Assembly: GCA_903882345.1 (NCBI GenBank)
Contig: CAIRWO010000150.1
Span: 1-8,437, forward strand
Reading direction: 5' to 3'
DNA from: Candidatus Omnitrophota bacterium
Lineage (GTDB): Bacteria > Omnitrophota > Gorgyraeia > Gygaellales > Profunditerraquicolaceae
Length of the DNA: 8,437 nt
The notes beneath the pieces were generated by a model. That model saw only the letters and a list, made by a program, of their open reading frames with translations. It was not told the DNA's origin and searched no databases. The translations under genes and the position numbers were made by a program. Position 1 is the stretch's first letter, and each line of letters opens with the position of its first letter. Below, one piece after another: positions 1 to 5,568 of the stretch.

Positions 1-790
1 ACGAGACATTACTCTAAGTAAGCAAAGGCAGATGGAGTTAAACTCAGCCTACGAGGAGCTTAAAAGGACTCAGACTCAGCTCATACAGGGTTCCAAGATG
101 GCTGCGCTCGGACAATTAGCCGGAGGTGTTGCTCATGAGATTAACAATCCCTTAACCGGCGTCTTAAATAACGTACAGCTGATAAAGCTGACAGCAGCGA
201 AAAATAAAGAGTTTAGCATAGAAGAGTTCAGGGAACTTTTAGATATTATAGAAGAATCAGCCTTACGCTGTAAGAAGATAACGCAGTCTCTTCTGGATAT
301 AACGCATGTTGCAAAAGGACAACTTCAACCCGTTAACCTGAATTCTCTCGTAGATAAGGTGTTAGGGATTGTCTCTACTGAGATGAGGCTGGCGAATATT
401 AGTATTCAGAATGAGCCTCAGCCTAATTTAGCCGTTATTCAAGGCGATTCCCAGCTTCTCCAGCAGGTTATCCTTGGCCTGATTGCCAATGCCAAATGGG
501 CAATTGATAAGAAGACGAAGGGTTCAGGGGGCATCATAACCATCAAGACGTGGCAAGATCCAAAAAACAAAAGAATATTTTTATTGATTTCAGATGACGG
601 TATCGGTATCCCTAACGAAAACCTCAACAGGCTGTTTGAACCGTTTTTTACCACTAAGGAAGTAGGAGAAGGGACCGGCTTGGGCCTGGCCTTGATCTAT
701 AATATCATTAAGAACCATGGCGGTAATATAACCGCAGCCAGCCAGGTTGATGCAGGCACGACATTTACGATCAACTTTCCTTCTCTCTAG
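1..790 (+). CDS. Sensor histidine kinase, 5'-truncated by the window edge
   Basis: The reading frame is open from base 2 (Arg-Asp-Ile-Thr...), so the true start lies upstream and the Met at 32 is internal. The RDIT at the edge resembles the end of a PAS domain, followed by a short coiled linker (EELKRTQTQLIQ). Counting from the Met at 32, the HisKA H-box is GGVAHEINNP with phospho-accepting His35. The HATPase N-box is around LIANAKWAI (150-158), the G1 box is DDGIGIP (188-194), the F-box FEPFFTTK (202-209) and the G2 box GEGTGLGL (212-219). All catalytic boxes look intact. The first Asn of the usual NLLxNA is Gly, but the Mg-coordinating Asn of NA is kept. No membrane segment is visible in this part. 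No response regulator lies downstream; instead a zinc-uptake operon starts 6 bases after the stop, so co-transcription is likely. The signal sensed and the partner regulator cannot be told from here. Confidence 0.95.
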   Translation, partial: RDITLSKQRQMELNSAYEELKRTQTQLIQGSKMAALGQLAGGVAHEINNPLTGVLNNVQLIKLTAAKNKEFSIEEFRELLDIIEESALRCKKITQSLLDITHVAKGQLQPVNLNSLVDKVLGIVSTEMRLANISIQNEPQPNLAVIQGDSQLLQQVILGLIANAKWAIDKKTKGSGGIITIKTWQDPKNKRIFLLISDDGIGIPNENLNRLFEPFFTTKEVGEGTGLGLALIYNIIKNHGGNITAASQVDAGTTFTINFPSL

Positions 791-796
791 TTATTT

Positions 797-1714
797 GTGC
801 CCAAAATGCGCCCTAAAATTAAGATACCTTCAGGTTTGTCGATTTATTTATTGCTGATATCATTCCTTTTGATTAGTTCAAGTCATCTCAGCAGAGCCGA
901 AGCGAACGAGGCTAAGGAAATTAGGGTAATCGCTTCATTTTATCCCGTCTATCTCATAGCCAAGAATGTGGCTAGGGGCGTTCCCGGCGTTTCGCTCCAG
1001 AGCCTTACCCCGGCGTTAACCGGGTGTTTACACGATTACGCGGTTACTACCAGCGATATGAAGAGATTGGCTGACGCGCAGGTCTTCATAGCCAATGGCG
1101 CGGGGATGGAGTCTTTTTTAGATAAGATTGTAACACGGTATACCAATTTAAAAATAATACAGCTCTCCGAAGGAATACCTTTAATTAAAGGCGAAGGCAA
1201 CGCAGGCGTTAACCCACACGTATGGGTAAGCATCTCAAATGCTATGATCCAAGTGAAAAACCTGGCTAAAGCTATGGAGAAATTTGATCCCGCGCATAAA
1301 GAGATCTATGAGAAAAATGCAGCTGATTATATCGCGAGGCTTGAGATCTTACGCCAAAAGATGCATTCGGAATTAGCCCCTTATAAAGGTAGGGCAATTG
1401 TCACATTTCATGAAGCCTTCCCTTATTTTGCCCGGGAGTTTGGCTTAAAGATTGCTGCTGTTGTGGAGAGGGAACCGGGAAGCGGGCCGGGCGCAAAAGA
1501 ACTCGCGGATACGATAGAGCTGATTAAAAATAACGGCATCCCGGCGTTATTCAGCGAACCGCAATATCCTGCCTCTGCAGCCCAGGCTATTGCCAACGAA
1601 ACGGGCGCCAAAGTATATGTGCTTGATCCGGCGGTAACCGGGCCGGATGATTATGATGCTTACATAAATATTATGGAAAATAACCTGAAAACCCTGAAAG
1701 AGGCTTTACGGTAA
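797..1714 (+). CDS. znuA: Periplasmic zinc-binding protein of a metal ABC transporter
   Basis: This is a solute-binding protein of the ZnuA/TroA family (cluster A-I), which captures Zn2+ in the periplasm and delivers it to the membrane permease encoded two genes downstream. The 305 residues match the family length. An N-terminal hydrophobic signal peptide (about 11-29) ends near SRA-EA (cleavage about residue 34). There is no lipobox Cys, so the product should be soluble in a periplasm. Likely metal ligands are His79 (CLHDYAVTTSD), His141 (VNPHVW), His205 (TFHEAFPYFAREFGL) and Asp278 (VYVLDP). His at the third position is typical of zinc binders, where manganese homologues such as PsaA have Glu. 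The His-rich loop of many ZnuA proteins is absent. The start used is GTG at 797; ATG at 806 is an in-frame alternative, and neither has a clear Shine-Dalgarno. The stop overlaps the next start (TAATG). Confidence 0.93.
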   Translation: MPKMRPKIKIPSGLSIYLLLISFLLISSSHLSRAEANEAKEIRVIASFYPVYLIAKNVARGVPGVSLQSLTPALTGCLHDYAVTTSDMKRLADAQVFIANGAGMESFLDKIVTRYTNLKIIQLSEGIPLIKGEGNAGVNPHVWVSISNAMIQVKNLAKAMEKFDPAHKEIYEKNAADYIARLEILRQKMHSELAPYKGRAIVTFHEAFPYFAREFGLKIAAVVEREPGSGPGAKELADTIELIKNNGIPALFSEPQYPASAAQAIANETGAKVYVLDPAVTGPDDYDAYINIMENNLKTLKEALR

Positions 1715-2499
1715 TGACAAAGACCTGTGAACATTGCTGCACGAAGATCGATAATTTAAAAGTCCGCTTTGGCAATAATACCGTGCTTGACAGAGTTAAT
1801 CTGCATGTTAACTGCGGTGAAGTAGTTGCGGTTGTCGGGCCGAATGGCGCCGGCAAGACGACGCTTCTGCGCACGATCCTTGGAGAAATACCTTACGAAG
1901 GTCAGATAGTATTCCGTATCAGCGGCCAAGAGTCCAAGAAGCCCAAGGTGGGTTATGTCCCGCAAAAGCTTCAGCTTGACCTTGGTTCTCCGATCAGCGT
2001 AACAGACTTTATGCTCTCGGCCATAAGCCGGCATCCTGTTTGGCTGGGGGTTAATAAAGAATTACAGCAAAAAGCAGAGAATGCATTATCATTGTTTTCA
2101 GTAGAGCATCTCTTGAAAAGGAGGATCGGAGAGCTGTCCGGCGGAGAATTACAACGCGTGCTGCTTGCCATTGCTATGACCCCTGAACCTGAACTTTTAC
2201 TTTTAGATGAACCAGCCAGCGGTGTAGACGCCAAGGGGTTATCACTTTTTCATCAGATCGTAGATAACCTAAGAAAAAACCATGATATCGCCGTCATCCT
2301 TGTAACTCACGATCTAGTCGGCATAGCTTCTTACGTTGACCGCCTCATACTGCTTAACCGTTCTGTGATCGCAGAGGGGCATCCGGAACAAGTGCTTTTG
2401 AATGAAGAGTTGATAAAGACGTTCGGGCCCAGCCTGTGGAATATTTCCCGGCTACCGAATTTAAGGGCAGCGGAAGGCGACAAAAATGGCGATCATTGA
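1714..2499 (+). CDS. znuC: Zinc ABC transporter ATP-binding protein
   Basis: Cytoplasmic ATPase that powers zinc import with the adjacent binding protein and permease. All ABC motifs are present in 261 residues: Walker A GPNGAGKT (42-49), Q-loop Gln84 in GYVPQ, signature LSGGE (141-145), Walker B LLLLDEP (161-167) and H-switch His199 (VTHD). The start ATG shares one base with the stop of the binding-protein gene, and AGAGG at 1699-1703 is a usable ribosome binding site inside that gene. The 3' end overlaps the permease gene by 14 bp, so all three genes should be translationally coupled. The N-terminus carries an unusual CEHCC cluster (Cys5, His7, Cys8, Cys9) ahead of the nucleotide-binding fold; it could bind metal, but this is inference. 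A manganese or iron substrate cannot be excluded from the ATPase alone; the zinc assignment rests on the binding protein. Confidence 0.93.
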   Translation: MTKTCEHCCTKIDNLKVRFGNNTVLDRVNLHVNCGEVVAVVGPNGAGKTTLLRTILGEIPYEGQIVFRISGQESKKPKVGYVPQKLQLDLGSPISVTDFMLSAISRHPVWLGVNKELQQKAENALSLFSVEHLLKRRIGELSGGELQRVLLAIAMTPEPELLLLDEPASGVDAKGLSLFHQIVDNLRKNHDIAVILVTHDLVGIASYVDRLILLNRSVIAEGHPEQVLLNEELIKTFGPSLWNISRLPNLRAAEGDKNGDH

Positions 2500-3334
2500 G
2501 ATTTGGTATAGGTTGCTGGGTATCTTTCCTTTTAGCTGGACGCATTATGTCTTCATGAAAAATGCGCTTTTGGCTATCTTACTGGTTACGCCGTGCTTCG
2601 CGCTTTTAGGGACAATGGTAGTAAACAACCGCATGGCTTTCTTTACCGATGTCTTGGGCCATTCCGCGCTTACGGGAATTGCCATAGGTGTGCTTTTAGG
2701 TTTTCATGACCCGACGCTTCCCATGCTTGCAGTGGCAGTGCTTTTAGCTGTCGCCGTAAACCTGTTAAAGAATGCCACCAAAGCCTCCGCAGATACTATT
2801 TTAGGGGTATTCTTTGCGTTTATCATTGCCCTGGGTATCGTGATCTTAAGCAGGCAGGGTGGTTTTGTGAAATATACAGGTTATTTAATCGGCGACATTC
2901 TCGCGGTCAGCCCCAGGCAGATAGCCTGGTTTTTTTTGATCGGGATGGTTGTTTTGGTTTATTGGTATAGCGCAGGTAATGCCATGTTGCTTACAAGCGT
3001 CAATACGTCGTTGGCGCGTAGCCGCATGGTCAATACTTTTCTCATAGAAACAAGCTTTACCATACTTCTGGCACTGGTGGTGATTATCTCGATACGGCTG
3101 GTGGGTATCTTGATCATAAACTCGCTTTTAGTGCTGCCGGCAGCGGCAAGCCGGAATTTTGCGCGCAACGTTCATACGTATACGCTATGGGCGGTAATTA
3201 TAAGCATCTTTTCCGGTATTGCGGGATTGATCGCGTCGTATTATTGGGGGACGGCATCCGGGGCAACGATTGTCCTTTTTGCGGCAGGCTGTTACGGCAT
3301 ATCGGCATTATTGGCCAGGTGGCGTAAACAATGA
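2486..3334 (+). CDS. znuB: Zinc ABC transporter membrane permease
   Basis: ABC-3 family integral membrane permease (ZnuB/TroC type) that forms the zinc channel in the inner membrane. The 282 residues are the usual length. The family-typical segment NNRMAFFTDVLGHSALTGIA lies at 47-66 and includes the conserved HS pair (59-60); other recognisable pieces are SADTILGVFFAF (101-112), RLVGILIINSLLVLPAAASR (204-223) and GTASGATIV (255-263). About eight hydrophobic segments can be counted by eye. The ATG at 2486 is supported by GGAAGG at 2472-2477, 8 bases upstream, inside the ATPase gene. The TGA stop at 3332 overlaps the Shine-Dalgarno of the next small gene, so that gene probably belongs to the operon. 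Confidence 0.93.
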   Translation: MAIIEIWYRLLGIFPFSWTHYVFMKNALLAILLVTPCFALLGTMVVNNRMAFFTDVLGHSALTGIAIGVLLGFHDPTLPMLAVAVLLAVAVNLLKNATKASADTILGVFFAFIIALGIVILSRQGGFVKYTGYLIGDILAVSPRQIAWFFLIGMVVLVYWYSAGNAMLLTSVNTSLARSRMVNTFLIETSFTILLALVVIISIRLVGILIINSLLVLPAAASRNFARNVHTYTLWAVIISIFSGIAGLIASYYWGTASGATIVLFAAGCYGISALLARWRKQ

Positions 3335-3337
3335 GGG
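3333..3337 (+). promoter_or_regulatory. Ribosome binding site overlapping the permease stop codon
   Basis: GAGGG sits on the last two bases of the permease TGA and ends 9 bases before the ATG at 3347. A ribosome terminating on the permease would uncover or directly use this site. That supports the start of the small gene and its coupling to the zinc operon. Confidence 0.6.
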
Positions 3338-3346
3338 TAAAATAAA

Positions 3347-3601
3347 ATGAAAAAGGTTGCTATCGTTTTTCTGATAATCCTACTGATCAGCACGTCCGCT
3401 TACGCGGTAAGCCTTACCGATACAATAATCTGTAAAAAAGTTGTTTTGCATCTGGTAAATAGAACTGTATTGGTGAACCGCATAACGGGAGAAGTTAAAT
3501 ATATACTGACGACTACTGGGACATGGCTGCTCCTTCAGGGGCCGCTGAAAAACCAATATCAATCAATGTATAACGCCCAAACTGCCCGTGAGAAGTCTTA
3601 G
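3347..3601 (+). CDS. Small exported protein of unknown function, last gene of the zinc operon
   Basis: An 84-residue protein that I do not recognise. Residues 1-20 form a textbook Sec signal peptide (KK, hydrophobic core, then AYA at 18-20 as the cleavage site), giving a mature product of about 64 residues outside the cytoplasm. The mature part has a compact beta-looking core, VLVNRITGEVKYIL (41-54), with a Gly-Glu turn, then Trp60 and a polar C-terminal stretch QYQSMYNAQ (70-78). It has a single Cys (29) and a single His (35), so it is not an obvious metal chaperone, and Cys29 is too far from the cleavage site to be a lipobox. Thirteen bases separate it from the permease gene, and its ribosome binding site overlaps the permease stop. 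A role linked to zinc uptake is suggested by position only. It could also be a passenger gene. Confidence 0.75.
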   Translation: MKKVAIVFLIILLISTSAYAVSLTDTIICKKVVLHLVNRTVLVNRITGEVKYILTTTGTWLLLQGPLKNQYQSMYNAQTAREKS

Positions 3602-3610
3602 GTTTTTTAG

Positions 3611-3682
3611 CTGCATAATTTATTGACAATAGAGAGCCAGGTTAATGCAGGTACGACCGTTAAAATAAGCCTCCCTTACTAA
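3611..3682 (+). pseudogene. Remnant of a second histidine kinase C-terminus
   Basis: Read in frame 3611-3682, this stretch ends ...LLTIESQVNAGTTVKISLPY and a TAA stop, which is the standard last strand of a histidine-kinase HATPase domain. The kinase at the left end of the window finishes SQVDAGTTFTINFPSL. Bases 3635-3658 match 740-763 at 21 of 24 positions. The frame is closed by TAG at 3608 and there is no plausible start or ribosome binding site, so this is a decayed fragment and not a gene. The G boxes and all sequence further upstream are missing. It indicates that a related kinase once ended here and was deleted or displaced. The call rests on one short but very characteristic stretch. 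Confidence 0.7.
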
Positions 3683-3705
3683 AAACATCTGGAGCGCGTA
3701 ATTAG

Positions 3706-3725
3706 AAATATGCTATTGCATATTT
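3706..3725. promoter_or_regulatory. Perfect inverted repeat, candidate operator
   Basis: AAATATGC-TATT-GCATATTT is a perfect palindrome with 8-bp arms and a 4-base centre. Its right half covers the -35 hexamer of the promoter described next, the usual place for a repressor operator. It is AT-rich and too weak to be a terminator, and no T-run follows. The size suits a homodimeric helix-turn-helix or Fur-family regulator, but it does not match a Fur or Zur consensus that I can recall closely. The regulator is unknown. Confidence 0.5.
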
Positions 3726-3744
3726 GTATATTAAGAAATATAAT
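3716..3744 (+). promoter_or_regulatory. Sigma70-type promoter of the hydrolase gene
   Basis: TTGCAT (3716-3721) and a consensus TATAAT (3739-3744) are separated by exactly 17 bases in an AT-rich stretch upstream of the hydrolase gene. Transcription would start near 3751, leaving a leader of about 75 bases. The -35 lies within the palindrome at 3706-3725, so expression may be controlled there. Confidence 0.65.
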
Positions 3745-3825
3745 ATAGAATATTGGATTAGAGGCTTAAGAGCGTTATTCCGCCTTTAGTTAACCCAAGG
3801 GCTTCATCTAAGCACAGAAGGGCGT

Positions 3826-4710
3826 ATGTCTGTTATATTTGATATCAACTTTAAGAAATCGAAGCGGAGCAGCCCAGATACCGACCGGGGTTTATTCTTG
3901 AAAGGCAGTAATGGTTCAGCGGTTATCCTCGCTCACGGGATGACCGGCAGCCCGCAAGAGATGAAATTCCTGGGTACATTCCTGAATCAGCGGGGATATT
4001 CTGTAATTTGCCCAAGATTGGCGAACCACGGCAAGCCGATTGAAATATTAAAGAAAACGACGTGGCAGGAATTTTACCAGTCAGTGCGAAGCGCATTCCT
4101 GGAAATGAAGGCCGAGCATAAATTTGTTTTTGCCGCCGGCCTTTCGATGGGGGCGCTTTTAACACTGCTACTGGCAGATGATTTCGGCGACAAGCTATCG
4201 GCAGTGAGTTGTCTTTCCCCCACGTTATTCTATGACGGATGGAATACCCCCTGGTATAAATGTTTTCTGCCCCTGGCATTTATTACGCCCCTGAAAAGAT
4301 TCCTCTATTTTAAAGAAGAACCTCCTTATGGGATAAAAAATGAACAAATACAGCGCTTGATGCACCGGTATTATAGTAATACCGGGTTGCACAACAGCGA
4401 ACACGTAGCACGTTACGGTTACCCGTATTTTCCCGTCACCCTTTTTTATCAATTGCACCTTTTGGTAAGGCATCTTTCCAAGAGATTACCGAATATCAAC
4501 GTGCCGCTGCAGCTGATCCAGGCGCGTAACGATGATATCACCAGCGTTAAAAACTCCCAGTTCATATATGACAGGGTTAAATCCAGCGATAAGGAACTGA
4601 TCTTATTGGACAATTCATACCACGTCATCACCGCCGACCAGGAACGGGAAAAAGTGGCGGAAAAAGTAGATAGCTTTTTTAAAAAAATCATTCTTCAATC
4701 CGCGGTATAA
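3826..4710 (+). CDS. Alpha/beta hydrolase, esterase/lipase-like
   Basis: A 294-residue serine hydrolase of the alpha/beta fold, closest in style to the Hydrolase_4/serine aminopeptidase S33 group that includes carboxylesterases and monoacylglycerol lipases. The oxyanion-hole loop is HGMTGS (37-42). The nucleophile elbow is GLSMG with Ser107, the acid is Asp236 or Asp237 (ARNDD), and the catalytic base is His266 (NSYHV). The segment from about 133 to 210 is long and aromatic (Trp139, Trp143, many Tyr) and should form a lid over the active site. There is no signal peptide, so it is probably cytoplasmic. ATG 3826 has a GAAGGG just upstream, with a spacer of only about 3 bases, so its ribosome binding site is poor. 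It seems to be its own transcription unit with a dedicated promoter. The substrate cannot be told; an acyl ester is likely. Confidence 0.88.
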   Translation: MSVIFDINFKKSKRSSPDTDRGLFLKGSNGSAVILAHGMTGSPQEMKFLGTFLNQRGYSVICPRLANHGKPIEILKKTTWQEFYQSVRSAFLEMKAEHKFVFAAGLSMGALLTLLLADDFGDKLSAVSCLSPTLFYDGWNTPWYKCFLPLAFITPLKRFLYFKEEPPYGIKNEQIQRLMHRYYSNTGLHNSEHVARYGYPYFPVTLFYQLHLLVRHLSKRLPNINVPLQLIQARNDDITSVKNSQFIYDRVKSSDKELILLDNSYHVITADQEREKVAEKVDSFFKKIILQSAV

Positions 4711-4746
4711 TATTTTCTTCACCCTAAAACTTTCCATTTCTTGAGC

Positions 4747-4752
4747 TATAAT
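4747..4752 (+). promoter_or_regulatory. Possible -10 element upstream of the ABC exporter genes
   Basis: A consensus TATAAT lies about 57 bases before the ABC ATPase start. No good -35 is found at 16-18 bases and there is no TG extension, so it is only a candidate. An activator-dependent promoter, or read-through from the hydrolase gene, remains possible. Confidence 0.3.
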
Positions 4753-4794
4753 CAGGCCATTGGCAGAAAATTGATTAGAGGCAGAATGAAAAAC

Positions 4795-4800
4795 AGGAGA
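4795..4800 (+). promoter_or_regulatory. Ribosome binding site of the ABC ATPase gene
   Basis: AGGAGA lies 8 bases before ATG 4809 and fixes that start. Confidence 0.7.
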
Positions 4801-4808
4801 CAAAGACA

Positions 4809-5564
4809 ATGATTAAGGTAGAGGGGATAACCAAAAAAATTAAAAATAATATTGTTTTAGATGGTGTAAACCTCGAAGTAAAGGACCGGGAGATCCTGGG
4901 TATCGTGGGCCCAAATGGAGCAGGCAAGACCACCCTCTTAAATATAATCGCGGGGATTTGGCCAGCGGATAAGGGCAATGTGGAGATTGACGGGGCCAAT
5001 CTGGTTAAAGGTAAGGAGGCGATAAGGCAGAAGATCGGGTATGTGCCTGATCTTCCTTTTCTCTATCCTAAGCTTAGCGGCAGGGAATTTTTGTCTTTTG
5101 TCGGCACGCTCTACAAGCTGGATGCCCAAAAATTAAATCAGAAGATTTCTGAATTGGAAAAGGCTTTAGAGCTTTCTTTCTGGCTGGACGAGCTAATGGA
5201 CGGTTATCCCCGCGGGGTAAGGCAGAAAATGACCCTCGCGGCCATGCTCCTGCATTCGCCGAAGATCATTCTTCTGGATGAGCCTCTCACCAATCTGGAT
5301 CCCAAAAGCAGCAAATTAGTAAAAGAATTATTACAGAGCATGGCCAGGTCCGGGGCATCTATTTTACTTTCTACGCATATATTAGAGATAGCCGAAAGGC
5401 TTTGCCAGCGCATAGTAATTATCCATGAAGGCAAAAAGATCGCCGAGGGGTCTATAGACGAACTAAGGGAATTGGCAAAAAGCCCCGGCAGTAATTTGGA
5501 AGAAATATTTTTACAACTCACCGGCGGGGAAAAATATACCGAGCTGCTCAAACACCTTACTTAA
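4809..5564 (+). CDS. ABC transporter ATP-binding protein, Ecs/ABC-2 type, with altered signature motif
   Basis: A 251-residue ATPase that should energise the membrane protein encoded 4 bases downstream, probably as an exporter. Walker A is GPNGAGKT (34-41), Walker B IILLDEP (153-159), and the H-switch is His190 (LSTHI). The Q-loop position reads GYVPDLPFLYP, with Asp81 in place of Gln; EcsA-like proteins often carry an acidic residue here. The signature is YPRGVRQK (133-140) where relatives have YSxGMxQK or LSGGQ. The Ser that contacts the ATP gamma-phosphate is therefore Pro134 (codon CCC at 5208), while Gly136 is kept. A C-terminal extension of about 30 residues after GSIDELR is usual for this family. 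It could work with lowered activity or depend on the partner; the substrate is unknown. Translation starts from a good AGGAGA site. Confidence 0.9.
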   Translation: MIKVEGITKKIKNNIVLDGVNLEVKDREILGIVGPNGAGKTTLLNIIAGIWPADKGNVEIDGANLVKGKEAIRQKIGYVPDLPFLYPKLSGREFLSFVGTLYKLDAQKLNQKISELEKALELSFWLDELMDGYPRGVRQKMTLAAMLLHSPKIILLDEPLTNLDPKSSKLVKELLQSMARSGASILLSTHILEIAERLCQRIVIIHEGKKIAEGSIDELRELAKSPGSNLEEIFLQLTGGEKYTELLKHLT

Positions 5565-5568
5565 ACCT

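Noticed and set aside
698..703. TATAAT within the kinase gene as a possible internal promoter for the zinc operon
   Set aside because: The nearest -35-like hexamer is only 12 bases away, and the sequence simply encodes Ile-Tyr-Asn in a conserved region.
3623..3628. Perfect TTGACA -35 hexamer after the small exported gene
   Set aside because: No acceptable -10 lies 15-19 bases downstream (the sequence there is around TGCAGG), and the hexamer falls inside the kinase remnant, where it encodes Leu-Thr.
3923..4279. 118-residue open frame on the minus strand inside the hydrolase gene
   Set aside because: It is a shadow of a well-supported hydrolase with a full catalytic triad; the antisense product has no recognisable motif or ribosome binding site.
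4661..4679. Hairpin AAAAAG...CTTTTT near the end of the hydrolase gene as a terminator
   Set aside because: The stem is almost only A-T pairs, lies within the coding sequence and is followed by A residues, not a T-run.
4706..4711. TATAAT at the hydrolase stop codon
   Set aside because: No -35 is present at the proper distance; it is made by the last codon plus the TAA stop.
5204..5551. 115-residue open frame on the minus strand inside the ABC ATPase gene
   Set aside because: It is opposite conserved ABC motifs and has no independent support.
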